In this document: one piece after another, positions 13,600 through 23,343 of the stretch
Numbering within the stretch: position 1 is the stretch's first letter
Layout of the letters: each line of letters begins with the position of its first letter
Source of the DNA: Candidatus Parcubacteria bacterium
Lineage (GTDB): Bacteria; Patescibacteriota; Patescibacteriia; Patescibacteriales; UBA12075
Reading direction: 5' to 3'
Assembly (NCBI GenBank): GCA_023142215.1
Contig: JAGLJW010000030.1
Coordinates: 1-25,761 of the forward strand
Length of the DNA: 25,761 nt
Notes under the pieces: generated by a model
What the model was told of the DNA's origin: nothing
The model's input: the letters and a program-made list of their open reading frames with translations, nothing else
Database searches by the model: none
Program-made: the position numbers and the translations under genes

Positions 13600-16335
13600 A
13601 TGCTTGTCAGAAATAAATTAAATAAAATAAGAAAAATTACAGTTAGTCTACTATTTTTCATAATAGTTTTCGCTGTTTTTTTGTTTCCAGAAAATAATTT
13701 ATTTGCTCAAAGTTTAGATACTGGTTTAGATTACGCGGAAAATTTTGAATTAGGAAATAGCGATCCTAGAGATACATTAGTAAACGTTATTGCTGTTCTT
13801 TTTACCTTTTTGGGAATAATTGTTACTTTGATAATTATGTATGGTGGATGGTTGTGGATGACAAGCAATGGTGATGCGGCTCAAGTTGATAAAGCAAAAA
13901 GTACTTTAAAAAATGCAGTGATTGGTTTAATAATTATCCTTGCAGCTTATGGGATAGCCTTATTTATTATTAACATGATGAATAACAATGATAATCCAAC
14001 AAGTCCAAATTACCCAGCACATGGGACTGGATTTGCAGCTCTTGGATCATGTTCAGTTATTAGCGTTTATCCTGAGCCAGGACAAAAAGAAGTTCCAAGA
14101 AATACTTCTTTGATGGTTACTTTTAGAGAGGCAGTTTCTTTGGATAGTATTTGTGGTGCTGTTGGTTCAGTTTCTGGATGTGTCGCATCCACAAGTGTCA
14201 TTAGACTTTTTCATTCAAATCAAATAGATGATGGTTGCTATGATTTTGGTGCCCCAGGTGCTGGTTGCTCTTCTTTGGTTAATAATATTAGCGTTTATAC
14301 CAGTGATAATAAAACCTTTGTTTTTATTCCTCAAGATTATATTGGTTCTCCTTCTGAATATATTGATTATACTTCTTATTTTACTAATGATATTTTAAGA
14401 GCTCATGACGGAACTGGTATTTTTTCTGATTGTCAAGATCATTTCTTGAATTGGTCTTTTGAAGTAAGCAATGTAATTGATTTAACTCCACCTCAAGTGG
14501 AAAGTGTTATACCCGAACCAGATAATCATGCTGATGATGTAACTCATTCTGGAGCGATAAGTTCAAAATGGACTATTGATGTTGGTGGTGCTCCAGAAGT
14601 TTATAGTCCTGCTAGTTTTACTTTTCCTGTTGTTAGTGTTGGTCCTTCTCCTGGTGCATCGTTGACTATGAATTCTAGTTGTTCGGATAGTGGAAATTTT
14701 ACAGCTGTAGTTGCTAATGGTAATGTAACAGTGCAATTGCAAAAAGGTGGCACACTCATTATGGCTGTGGATAGTGTTAATGGTTCTGTTACTTTTCCAG
14801 GATATTTTACTTTGACTTTGAATAACACGGCACCTGGATTTCAAGCTCCTAATTCTTGGAATATTAATGGCGTAACAGCTGAAGTTATGTCTGATAATTT
14901 AATTGTTGGTAGTACAATTTATAATTTTGTTCCTATTGGATCTATTGCGATTAATACTATTCCAGTTAATGCTGTATTTGCTGTTACAGCAAATAATATT
15001 TGTAATGTTATTAATGGATTTGGAAGTTCTCCTGTTCATGATGGAGTGAGTTGCACTAGTGTTGTTGGTACCGTTGTTAGTCTTGAAGCAAAAGTTATTG
15101 GTACGTTTGGTGGCAATGTTCCTGTTCAAAGTAGTGCACCCAATACCACTATAAATATAATTAAAACAGATGTTGGTGTTGATTCAGTTAAAACTGTGAT
15201 TGCTCTTGGTGGAATGAGAGATAAGGCAAGAAATATTGTTATTCAAATTAATTTTAATGAAGCAATTAACGCAATGCATATATCAGGTGAAGCATCTGAT
15301 GTGCAAGCATATATACGAGTAGTAAATGCTACTTCAAGTCCTATTGCAACTGGTTTTGCGTGCAGTATGGATGCTGATTGTGTGTCATTCCACTGTTCAA
15401 GCTCTACTAATGTGTGTATAGGAGCTAATGATTATCTTGAGGGAAAATTTGAAGTTTCAAATCAATATCGTACAACCGAGTTTGTAAGTAATAATAAGTG
15501 TGGTGTTAACGCTTGTGGTGAAGATATTTATTGTTTACCTGAGAATGCCCATATCGCAGTTGAATTAGTGGCAGCAGATTTATTTCCTTGTGCATTACCT
15601 GCTGATTGTGCAAGCAAGGCGCCATACACTACTTGTAATGCTAATAATCATTGTGAGGATAGTGGGGGTGTTTTACTTCCAACATCTGATATTTTTTTAT
15701 TAAATGGTATTATGGATGCTGCTTTAAATTCGCTTGATGGAGATCGTTCTGGTGATTCAATAGGACCAACAGCTGGTAATTATTATAATGATAATAGTAA
15801 TTTAGCTTCTCCGATTGTTCCTCCTGTTGGTGTGGGTGATAACTATAAATGGTTATTTTTTGTAAATGATGAAATAGATTTAAGTCCACCTTCAATAAAT
15901 AACATAAATCCAAATTTAGCAGCTACTTCTGTGAATAGAGAAAATAATATAGAAATAACTTTTAATGAAATAATGATGTCGTCAACACTACAGAGTGGTT
16001 CAAGGATAATAACTAACGATTTAGGGTCTATTGAACATCAATTAATAAACATTAATGAAACTTCAGGCATAGCTGTTGGATATTGGCTCGTAAAAGAGAA
16101 TTTAGATTTGCCACCACAAGATAATTTTGCAGATGTAACAAAAGCAATGATTAGGCATGGAAGATTTGGTAATGCTAGTACATACATAACACAAGTAGGT
16201 TCTGGAGTTAAAGATATTTATCAAAATTGTTATAAACCAAGTGAGGGACCATCTCTTGGTGTACCACCGTGTACAAGTGCTAGTAATCCTAGTTGTTGTT
16301 ATGGAGTTGGTCATGCTGGCGAAACTTGTCCATAA
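13600..16335 (+). CDS. T4SS pilin-like hairpin fused to a large Ig-like surface region
   Basis: 911 residues. A signal peptide (about 1-36, ending 'LFAQ') is followed by 'NSDPRDTLVNVIAVLFTFLG', a first membrane helix (about 62-86), the loop 'MTSNGDAAQVDKAKSTLKN' and a second helix (about 105-126). This is the T4SS pilin/TrbC-VirB2-like hairpin common in CPR genomes, with both ends outside. Ig-like Big_5 units follow at about 151-300 ('VISVYPEPGQKEVPRNTSLM'), 540-760 and 765-911 ('INNINPNLAATSVNRENNI'). An unrecognised beta-rich stretch lies at 300-540, and small cysteine clusters include 'CSMDADCVSFHC'. Normal pilins of this class are near 100 residues, so the C-terminal addition is extreme. 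The next gene has the same start and lies 28 nt downstream. Likely a surface adhesin or pilus-linked protein; role inferred. Confidence 0.85.
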   Translation: MLVRNKLNKIRKITVSLLFFIIVFAVFLFPENNLFAQSLDTGLDYAENFELGNSDPRDTLVNVIAVLFTFLGIIVTLIIMYGGWLWMTSNGDAAQVDKAKSTLKNAVIGLIIILAAYGIALFIINMMNNNDNPTSPNYPAHGTGFAALGSCSVISVYPEPGQKEVPRNTSLMVTFREAVSLDSICGAVGSVSGCVASTSVIRLFHSNQIDDGCYDFGAPGAGCSSLVNNISVYTSDNKTFVFIPQDYIGSPSEYIDYTSYFTNDILRAHDGTGIFSDCQDHFLNWSFEVSNVIDLTPPQVESVIPEPDNHADDVTHSGAISSKWTIDVGGAPEVYSPASFTFPVVSVGPSPGASLTMNSSCSDSGNFTAVVANGNVTVQLQKGGTLIMAVDSVNGSVTFPGYFTLTLNNTAPGFQAPNSWNINGVTAEVMSDNLIVGSTIYNFVPIGSIAINTIPVNAVFAVTANNICNVINGFGSSPVHDGVSCTSVVGTVVSLEAKVIGTFGGNVPVQSSAPNTTINIIKTDVGVDSVKTVIALGGMRDKARNIVIQINFNEAINAMHISGEASDVQAYIRVVNATSSPIATGFACSMDADCVSFHCSSSTNVCIGANDYLEGKFEVSNQYRTTEFVSNNKCGVNACGEDIYCLPENAHIAVELVAADLFPCALPADCASKAPYTTCNANNHCEDSGGVLLPTSDIFLLNGIMDAALNSLDGDRSGDSIGPTAGNYYNDNSNLASPIVPPVGVGDNYKWLFFVNDEIDLSPPSINNINPNLAATSVNRENNIEITFNEIMMSSTLQSGSRIITNDLGSIEHQLININETSGIAVGYWLVKENLDLPPQDNFADVTKAMIRHGRFGNASTYITQVGSGVKDIYQNCYKPSEGPSLGVPPCTSASNPSCCYGVGHAGETCP

Positions 16336-16345
16336 ATTATTTTAG

Positions 16346-16351
16346 TATAAT
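16346..16351 (+). promoter_or_regulatory. -10 element before the 1963-residue protein
   Basis: A perfect TATAAT 12 nt before the ATG at 16364, in the 28-nt gap after the previous gene. No good -35 is seen at normal spacing. If used, the leader would be about 5 nt, too short for a Shine-Dalgarno sequence. Confidence 0.4.
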
Positions 16352-16363
16352 AATTAGCTAAAA

Positions 16364-19300
16364 ATGAAAAATTTTTTCAAAAATAAAATATTTTTTTTAA
16401 TGTTTATCACCATGTTTTTTATCGGTGGATTTTTAGTGGTGAACAATGCTTTAGCTCTAGATGTCGGCTCAAATTATGCCAGTAATACGGATTTAGGAAG
16501 TGCAGATCCTCGTGATATGATTGTTGATATTTTAGCGATAGTCTTTACTTTTTTTGGGATAATTGCTGTTATAATAATAATGTATGCTGGTTGGTTGTGG
16601 ATGACAAGTAATGGTAATTCGGATCAAGTTGATAAAGCAAAAAAAGCTATTATAGGTGCTGTAATTGGAATTATAATAATGCTTGCTTCTTATGGAATTG
16701 TTACTTTTATTATAAATAGTATGGCTGGTGTTGCTGGTGGAGCAACGTGTGGTGGTGTTCCATTAGTTGCTGGAAATATATGTTGTCCTGATGGTGTTAC
16801 GCAAGTTGCAAATATTGCTTTTTGTCCAGCTCTTCCTGTTATTCCGCCAGTTGGTGTAATATATTGTGATAGCGATGGAGATCCTTTTAATGCTTCTTGT
16901 TCAGCTGATAGTACAATGTGTCCAAATCCTAGTACATATTGTGATGTGATTACTTGTATTTGTTCTCCAAAAGCTGATGTTGGTGATCCGTGTCATGATT
17001 TAGTTTTTCCAGCAACATGTTATGCAAGTACAACTCCACCGTGTTTGCCAGATTTAAATTGTAATCATAATATTAATCCTCTTCCTGATTGTAGATGTAC
17101 AGGTGCACCAGTAATTGATTGGGTAACTCCAATGGGAGGTTTTTGTCACGGTAATATTAATGTTCCTTGCAATGATGATATTTCTTGTGCTGCATTTGCT
17201 CCAAATACCTGTGCAACTTCAACACCAAATGGAGCAATTGGTAATTTAGTTACTATTGGTGGACGATATTTTGGAACGGCAACCGGAACGATATTCTTTT
17301 ATAATGGGGTTAACAATAGTACTGTTAGTGGAATTTTTGTAACTATTCCTGGTTGTACGGACCTTTGGACTCATAATCAAGTAATTGTTGAAGTTCCAGC
17401 TGGTACAGTTACTGATGGTCAAATTAGAATTGTTAGAGCAGTTGATGCTGAAGAAGATTGGACGGGTGATCTTGTTCGTGGTCCAATAATTCCAAATTTT
17501 GTTGTAAATACCATTGTACGTCCTGGAATTTGTGGACTTAGTACAACGACTGGTCAAATGGAAGATGTTATTGAATATTATGGATTAAATTTTGAGGTTG
17601 TTGATACTGTTAGTTATGGTGAATATTCAAGTCCCGTTCCAGCTTTAAATCCTAGTTTTCCATGGACACTTATTCCTAGAACAGCTCAAGTTCCGAATAT
17701 TACAGCAGGGAATACGACGACTTTTGTAGCTGATTCTATAATTTATAGTAATTATTATAGATTTACAAAATTAGAAGAACCATATAGTGGTCCGTATATT
17801 ACTCGTTTTGAACCAACTCGTGGAGCACCTGGTCAATATGTAACTATTCATGGTAGTGGTTTTGGGAGACACAAAGGTGTTAGTGCTGTTGATTTTGGTG
17901 GTCATTCTGTTGATTATGATTTTCCTGATGTTTGTGCTGATAGTGTTTGGAGTAATACACAAGTTATTGTAAAAGTTGGAACATCAACTCCTAATGGTAT
18001 TTTTTTAATAAATATGCAGATTGGATCTTGGCCATTAATAACTTCAACAAATACAATTCCGTCTCATTTTACAGTTAATGCTGCTGATCCTTTACTTCCT
18101 GGTGTTTGTAAAATTAATCCAAAAATTGGTCCACAAAATTCTGAAGTTTCATTATGGGGTGAATATTTTAATGCTTTTAATAATCCAAACAGTATTGTGA
18201 AATTTCATTTGAATCAAGATCAGATTGGTGGAAATATTGGATTTTGGGATTTAGATCCATATACAACTAGTGGTATAGTTCCATACTTAGCAACAACAAC
18301 AGTTTCTCAGTTAGCAGCCAGTGGTCCAGTTAAGATTGCAAAAGATTTTCCTAGTCTTGTAGGTAATGGAGTAAATTTTACGGTTGGAATTTGTACTGAT
18401 GCAGGTGATACTCAAGATAAAAAAAATGAAGCTTGTGGTCCAGGTAATTATTGTTGTGGCGTTGGTAGTGTACAAGAGGGGCGTTGTGTGGCTGATGCTT
18501 CTGATTGTTTTAGCATGTTTAATAAATCAGAATATGTTTGGAGTTTTAGCACAATTTTATCTACTAGTACTTTAATGAATGATTCATGTGATGGCATTAG
18601 TAATGATACTTGTTTTAATGTTTATTGCCCAAATTCACCAGGTATATGTTCTGTTTATCCTGCAACCACTACCGCTTTAACAACACAATGCAGTGATGCA
18701 AATTGTAATACTGATTTTATTGAGTGTATTAACAGTGGCAGTGATTGTGTTCTTGATGCCACTTTAAATTCATGTATTAATCGGGAATTAGGAGTCATTG
18801 AAGTTTGCGATTTAGCTTCAACAACTTTAGTGACTGATATTTTTGGTGGTCAATTGACAACTTATTGTGATGATTATGGAGGAAATGATCTTTGGCATAT
18901 TAACACTCCAATGAGTTGTCCTACTAATTGGGTGTCTCTTTTTGGTGGAAAATGTGTACTTCCTTTAGCAGCTGGTGGCACGTGTGTTATGTGCGAAACA
19001 GGATTTTCTTGTTTAAATGATAATGATGGTGATTTTGAAGGGGTATGTGCTGTAGATCGTAAAGTTTGTTCTAATGGGGCATTTTGTGATCTAGGTGTAT
19101 GTAAAATTTCTAATGATGAAGGTTGTGAATGTTGTTGTGGAATTGGAAATAGTGCAATAGATTGTTGTTCATTTTATGATCCAGTTTCCATGACTACAGT
19201 TCAGTTAACTTGTGAAGATGAATGTGGTACTGATTTGAATGTAGATACAGATACTTTTGGAAATTGTACAGGTTGTAGAATTGATACTAATAGCGATGGT

Positions 19301-22255
19301 AGCATAAATGCAGTAGAACAAGTATTATCAGATGAAGCTTGTAATTGTTCTCATACTATGGCAAAATATTGTGATGTTGATGCTGGAATTGATGCAAGTG
19401 GTTTGCCACAAGGTGTGTGTCATGATTGTGCTGGTTTATCTAGTAATCCGAATGGTTGTTCAATTCATCATGCAACATGTTGTGTTGATGCTGTTGGAGG
19501 GGATATTTGTAAGGGAGGATATGGTACTGTAAATGCAGGTTTAAATGAATTTGGTTATGCTATGAATGCTAGTGGACCTTATGCTTATTGTTCATATTAT
19601 GAATGTAATAATGCTTTAACCGATTGGAGTGGGGATGCTGTGGCATCTTCAACTATTGCTAGTTCGTCTTTATATATTGCTAGCTCAACTGCTGAATCTG
19701 AGTGTCGTTCATCCGGTAATTTTGGTGCTCATTGTGCTGTTGATATTGCTACTTGTGATATGAATTATTGTTCCTCTGCCTATGAGTGTTTAGAAAATGG
19801 TATGTTTAATTTTCCTTTTCCACCTGTCAATCCTACGTCTGGGTGTGGGAATTGTTGTTGTGATTTAAATAAATCTGGTTTACCTACAGATACTTGTAAA
19901 AATTTAAAATCATATATGTATTGTGATGAAGATTCAGATCTCTTAAGTATTTGTCATGATGTTAGTCCAGCAGGACCTGCTCCAGACTTTGGTACATGTT
20001 GTGGTTGTTCTGAAGATGCTGATTGTGGTAATTTAAATTTCATGGGTTGTGGCGTTGACACCTGTTGTCATTCTAGGCCACAAATTGCTACAACGACTCC
20101 TCTTGATGGTGCAACAAGTATATGTAGAAATGCAAAAATTAGAGTTGAATTTAATATAGCGATGGATGTTACTAGTTTTCATGGTAATGTAATTGTTGTT
20201 GGTGATTATGGATCTTTACCTTGTCCTGCGGGAACAACTTATTTAGTAAAACAAGAAGATAAAAAAAGAAATATATTTGTAAAAGTTTTTTATACAGTTA
20301 AAGATGTTGTAGCTAAAGGATTAAATAAAATTTTGCCACAAAAATATGCAATAGCATATACAATTCCAACAGCTACTAACAATTATTGTGCTGTTTTGGG
20401 GGGTGTTGATGGATTTCATTATGCAAATGGACATGGAATTTTAGATTTTTCTCCGCAAGAAGTTTTCGGTGCTGATATAATGCATTATGTCATAATTAAA
20501 GGTGATGAATTACCGCTTGATAGTGCACAAGGAATTTTAAGTAATTTAGGTGTTGGCATGAATTCTGATAATTTTCCAGATTATTCAAACTCTCCTGCGG
20601 TTGGTAATATTCAACGAACTTTCAATGGAAGGGTATTTGATAATGCTTATGTTTTTTCTTTTAAAACTTTAGATGATCAAGGACCAAATAATGGAATTTG
20701 TATATTAGAAGAAGTTGATTTAATTCCTGATTCTTATTTATTTCAAACAATAACAGGTGATCCAAATGAACCAGATGATGAAGATTATGCTAAAGATAAT
20801 GATAAAATTTTTGTAGCTGATACTAAAACTCTTGACGGACAACTAATTGTTCCATTAGTTGGAATTTATAGTTGGTATTGGAATTGGCAAACAAGTAATT
20901 ATAATGTTGCTAATTTTGTGAACGTAGCTAGCTTTTCGGATGATAAAGAATTAGTAAGAGCTACAAGTACGACTGATGGTAGAACAGATATTAATGTTAA
21001 GGCATTAGCAACTGCTGGAAATGTTTTTGGTCCACCAGCAAATGAAACAATGGCAGAAGATACTTCTCCTGTTTATGTGTTTGTTTGTGAAAATCCTTGG
21101 CCACCAATTAATCATTCAACAGGCTATTGGGAGCCATGGATTGATAATAGTACTAATTGTACAGCAGGAGCAGGAGATTGTTTTGATATGAGTTATGAAT
21201 TGTATTATTGTCGTGATACAGCGAGTGCAGGGTCTTATGACGATTTACCAGCTGTGATGAATGATGCTGTTATTAGAAGAGGTACAACAACAGCTGGGGT
21301 TAGTGCAAAAGAAGTATATTATTTTCGTGGTCAAGCGCCAATTATTACAGTTGCTGATAGTGCTACTTTTCTTGTAGTAGCCAGCACTACTGCTGTGACT
21401 GGTGGAGCAATAGTAGCATCATGGGATATTCCTTCAAATGCAAGTGGCACCACAATTTATTGGGGAGTATCAAGTGATAATTATCCAAATTCTGTAGTGA
21501 TGGATGAAGTGGGATATGAAACAAATGACAATGTTAGTTGTTCAGTTGCCTTACCTACTTATACATGCAATATTTCTAATTTATCTAATAATATAGTTTA
21601 TTATTTTAATGTAACAACTTATGAAGGAATAAGTGGAACAGAAAGTGAATATTATGGTGAAATTATGAGTACTGCTAATGATATTGTTATTCCGGATGCA
21701 GTAACTTGGTTAATAGCTAGATCAGCAGATGGAGCGGTTGATTTAACTTGGAATCCTATTCTAAGTGAAGCTGTGAGTTATAACTTGTATTACTCTGCAA
21801 TATTAGCAAATGCTAATATTGGAAATTATGCTTATATAGAAAATTTAGGAGACAATACTTCTATTGAAGTTGGAGGCTTACAAAATGGTTCACATTATTA
21901 TTTTGCAATTGGGGCAATTGATGCAAGTGGAAATGAAGCTACTACATCACCTAAAGATTTGATGCCATTTGCAGCACCAAAATTTTTATATGCCTATGCT
22001 AGCAGCACAGATCCTTTGGCTGTAAATTTATCTTGGGATTTATCAAATGTAGGACCTGGTAATGCTGGTGTTGCTGATGTGATTATTGAACAAACTGGAT
22101 TTGCAAATAATATTTATAATTTAGGAGCTCATGGAATTTCTTATTCAATTGGTGGTTTAACGTCTGGTTCAACTTATTATTTTGTAGTTAGAAGTGAAAA
22201 CTCAGTTGGCGATCAAAGTATTGATTCTGACGAAGTAAGTTTTACTATTCCATAG
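16364..22255 (+). CDS. Giant T4SS pilin-like hairpin protein with IPT/TIG, cysteine-rich, Ig-like and fibronectin III domains
   Basis: 1963 residues. A signal peptide (to about Ala32) leads to 'SADPRDMIVDILAIVFTFFG', two membrane helices (about 54-79 and 95-117) and the loop 'MTSNGNSDQVDKAKKA', closely matching the preceding 911-residue protein. Outside follow: a cysteine-rich linker (128-248); about four IPT/TIG-type units (249-680, e.g. 'ITRFEPTRGAPGQYVTIHG'); a very cysteine-rich region (676-1236) with many CC pairs and one EF-hand-type loop at 974-985 (DTNSDGSINAVE); a Big_5 Ig-like unit (from about 1238, 'TTPLDGATSICRNAKIRVEF'); a Trp-rich part (1500-1660); and three fibronectin III domains (1661-1963). 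Such domains suit adhesion, and the disulfides and calcium site suit a stiff exposed fibre. Function is inferred; the domain order is visible. It is the largest gene of the window. Confidence 0.85.
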   Translation: MKNFFKNKIFFLMFITMFFIGGFLVVNNALALDVGSNYASNTDLGSADPRDMIVDILAIVFTFFGIIAVIIIMYAGWLWMTSNGNSDQVDKAKKAIIGAVIGIIIMLASYGIVTFIINSMAGVAGGATCGGVPLVAGNICCPDGVTQVANIAFCPALPVIPPVGVIYCDSDGDPFNASCSADSTMCPNPSTYCDVITCICSPKADVGDPCHDLVFPATCYASTTPPCLPDLNCNHNINPLPDCRCTGAPVIDWVTPMGGFCHGNINVPCNDDISCAAFAPNTCATSTPNGAIGNLVTIGGRYFGTATGTIFFYNGVNNSTVSGIFVTIPGCTDLWTHNQVIVEVPAGTVTDGQIRIVRAVDAEEDWTGDLVRGPIIPNFVVNTIVRPGICGLSTTTGQMEDVIEYYGLNFEVVDTVSYGEYSSPVPALNPSFPWTLIPRTAQVPNITAGNTTTFVADSIIYSNYYRFTKLEEPYSGPYITRFEPTRGAPGQYVTIHGSGFGRHKGVSAVDFGGHSVDYDFPDVCADSVWSNTQVIVKVGTSTPNGIFLINMQIGSWPLITSTNTIPSHFTVNAADPLLPGVCKINPKIGPQNSEVSLWGEYFNAFNNPNSIVKFHLNQDQIGGNIGFWDLDPYTTSGIVPYLATTTVSQLAASGPVKIAKDFPSLVGNGVNFTVGICTDAGDTQDKKNEACGPGNYCCGVGSVQEGRCVADASDCFSMFNKSEYVWSFSTILSTSTLMNDSCDGISNDTCFNVYCPNSPGICSVYPATTTALTTQCSDANCNTDFIECINSGSDCVLDATLNSCINRELGVIEVCDLASTTLVTDIFGGQLTTYCDDYGGNDLWHINTPMSCPTNWVSLFGGKCVLPLAAGGTCVMCETGFSCLNDNDGDFEGVCAVDRKVCSNGAFCDLGVCKISNDEGCECCCGIGNSAIDCCSFYDPVSMTTVQLTCEDECGTDLNVDTDTFGNCTGCRIDTNSDGSINAVEQVLSDEACNCSHTMAKYCDVDAGIDASGLPQGVCHDCAGLSSNPNGCSIHHATCCVDAVGGDICKGGYGTVNAGLNEFGYAMNASGPYAYCSYYECNNALTDWSGDAVASSTIASSSLYIASSTAESECRSSGNFGAHCAVDIATCDMNYCSSAYECLENGMFNFPFPPVNPTSGCGNCCCDLNKSGLPTDTCKNLKSYMYCDEDSDLLSICHDVSPAGPAPDFGTCCGCSEDADCGNLNFMGCGVDTCCHSRPQIATTTPLDGATSICRNAKIRVEFNIAMDVTSFHGNVIVVGDYGSLPCPAGTTYLVKQEDKKRNIFVKVFYTVKDVVAKGLNKILPQKYAIAYTIPTATNNYCAVLGGVDGFHYANGHGILDFSPQEVFGADIMHYVIIKGDELPLDSAQGILSNLGVGMNSDNFPDYSNSPAVGNIQRTFNGRVFDNAYVFSFKTLDDQGPNNGICILEEVDLIPDSYLFQTITGDPNEPDDEDYAKDNDKIFVADTKTLDGQLIVPLVGIYSWYWNWQTSNYNVANFVNVASFSDDKELVRATSTTDGRTDINVKALATAGNVFGPPANETMAEDTSPVYVFVCENPWPPINHSTGYWEPWIDNSTNCTAGAGDCFDMSYELYYCRDTASAGSYDDLPAVMNDAVIRRGTTTAGVSAKEVYYFRGQAPIITVADSATFLVVASTTAVTGGAIVASWDIPSNASGTTIYWGVSSDNYPNSVVMDEVGYETNDNVSCSVALPTYTCNISNLSNNIVYYFNVTTYEGISGTESEYYGEIMSTANDIVIPDAVTWLIARSADGAVDLTWNPILSEAVSYNLYYSAILANANIGNYAYIENLGDNTSIEVGGLQNGSHYYFAIGAIDASGNEATTSPKDLMPFAAPKFLYAYASSTDPLAVNLSWDLSNVGPGNAGVADVIIEQTGFANNIYNLGAHGISYSIGGLTSGSTYYFVVRSENSVGDQSIDSDEVSFTIP

Positions 22256-22296
22256 AAATTTATAATTGAAATAATAATAATTAAGAAATTAAAAAT

Positions 22297-23298
22297 ATGT
22301 TTGACGATTTAGATAATAATAAGAATCAATCAGGTGATAAACAATCAGTACCAATTTTACCTGTTGTTGATAAAAATGATAAACAGTCTTTATCAAGTGC
22401 ATCAATTTCAACAAGTAATAATTCAGTTCCAGTTTCAAAAGTAGAGCAAGCTCCAGTGCCGAATACGTCTTTTGTTCCATTGGCAAATGGACCAAAAGTT
22501 GAAGATATGTTTTCTGAAACTGATAAATCAAAAGATAAACCAGATATTTTTCAACCTAAACAACCAGGAACATTGGTCGTTAAGGAGAGTGATAGTAAAG
22601 ATGTTCCTAATAATAAAAATAATAAGAAAATTTTTATTTTATTTTTGTCTATTGTTGGTATTCTAGTTATCGGTGTTGGTTCATTCTTGGGATATAAATT
22701 TTTTATTAGTGTAAAAGATGGCATTGATACTGACAATACTATTGAAAATGATAATGTTGTTGAAAATTTAAAAATTGACAATGGAGATGATAAAGTTTTA
22801 GATAAAACCTTGGTTGACGTAAGTAAAGATGTTGATACTGATAATGACGGTTTAACTGATAAGGAAGAGGAGGCTGCTGGTTCTGATATAAATAAAGTAG
22901 ATACTGATGATGATGGTCTAACAGATGCGGAAGAAGTCAAAATTTATATGACTAATCCAACAAACGAAGATACTGATAATGATGGGACAATAGATGGAGC
23001 GGAAGTTAAAAATGCAATGAATCCTAACGGTCCAGGTAGGTTATATAAGTCAAGTAATATAAATTTAGATGTAAATAAAATTGATACTGACAATGATGGT
23101 ATTTCAGACAAGGAAGAAGTTGAATTGCACAAAACGAATCCAGTGATGGTAGATACAGATGAAGATGGTTTGTCTGATGGTGAAGAGGTGCAAAAATATG
23201 GCACAAACCCTTTAAGTAAAGATACGGATGGGGATGGTTTTAGTGATGGAGATGAAGTTAAAAATGGCTATAATCCGAAGGGAGAGGGAGAACTTTAA
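22297..23298 (+). CDS. Single-pass membrane protein with six extracellular TSP3 calcium-binding repeats
   Basis: 333 residues. A polar, Ser/Asn-rich N-terminal part (1-105) with no signal peptide is followed by one membrane helix (about 109-137, 'IFILFLSIVGILVIGVGSFL') and an acidic outer region. This holds six thrombospondin type 3 repeats of the form DxDxDGxxDxxE, from 'DTDNDGLTDKEEE' (about 180) to 'DTDGDGFSDGDEV' (about 321), ending 'GYNPKGEGEL'. TSP3 repeats bind calcium and stiffen in its presence. The polar N-terminus is predicted inside the cell. It starts 41 nt after the giant pilin-hairpin gene, and the next gene has the same layout, so all four may form one surface assembly. A TATAAT lies at 22261-22266. 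Binding partner unknown. Confidence 0.8.
   Translation: MFDDLDNNKNQSGDKQSVPILPVVDKNDKQSLSSASISTSNNSVPVSKVEQAPVPNTSFVPLANGPKVEDMFSETDKSKDKPDIFQPKQPGTLVVKESDSKDVPNNKNNKKIFILFLSIVGILVIGVGSFLGYKFFISVKDGIDTDNTIENDNVVENLKIDNGDDKVLDKTLVDVSKDVDTDNDGLTDKEEEAAGSDINKVDTDDDGLTDAEEVKIYMTNPTNEDTDNDGTIDGAEVKNAMNPNGPGRLYKSSNINLDVNKIDTDNDGISDKEEVELHKTNPVMVDTDEDGLSDGEEVQKYGTNPLSKDTDGDGFSDGDEVKNGYNPKGEGEL
22834..23289 (+). repeat. DNA stretch encoding six TSP3 repeats
   Basis: The unit GATACTGATAATGATGG and variants recur about every 70-130 bases, encoding DTDNDG-type calcium loops. Similarity is at both DNA and protein level, so recombination between units could change their number. Confidence 0.6.
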
Positions 23299-23308
23299 GA
23301 AAGCCTAG

Positions 23309-23337
23309 TTGATTTGTAATTTATAGTTTAGTATAAT
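23309..23337 (+). promoter_or_regulatory. Promoter positioned for a leaderless transcript
   Basis: TTGATT (23309-23314), a 17-nt spacer and a perfect TATAAT (23332-23337). The ATG at 23344 begins 7 nt after the last base of the -10, where the transcript itself would be expected to start. There is no Shine-Dalgarno sequence. Confidence 0.65.
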
Positions 23338-23343
23338 AATAAA

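Noticed and set aside
14563..15129. Minus-strand open frames opposite the 911-residue gene
   Set aside because: They are rich in Asn, Thr, Ser and Arg as expected of antisense to AT-rich coding DNA, have no family features, and lie wholly inside a convincing gene.
22551..23206. Minus-strand Ser/Val-rich frames opposite the TSP3 gene
   Set aside because: Their repeated SVST pattern is just the reverse complement of the TSP3 repeat codons.
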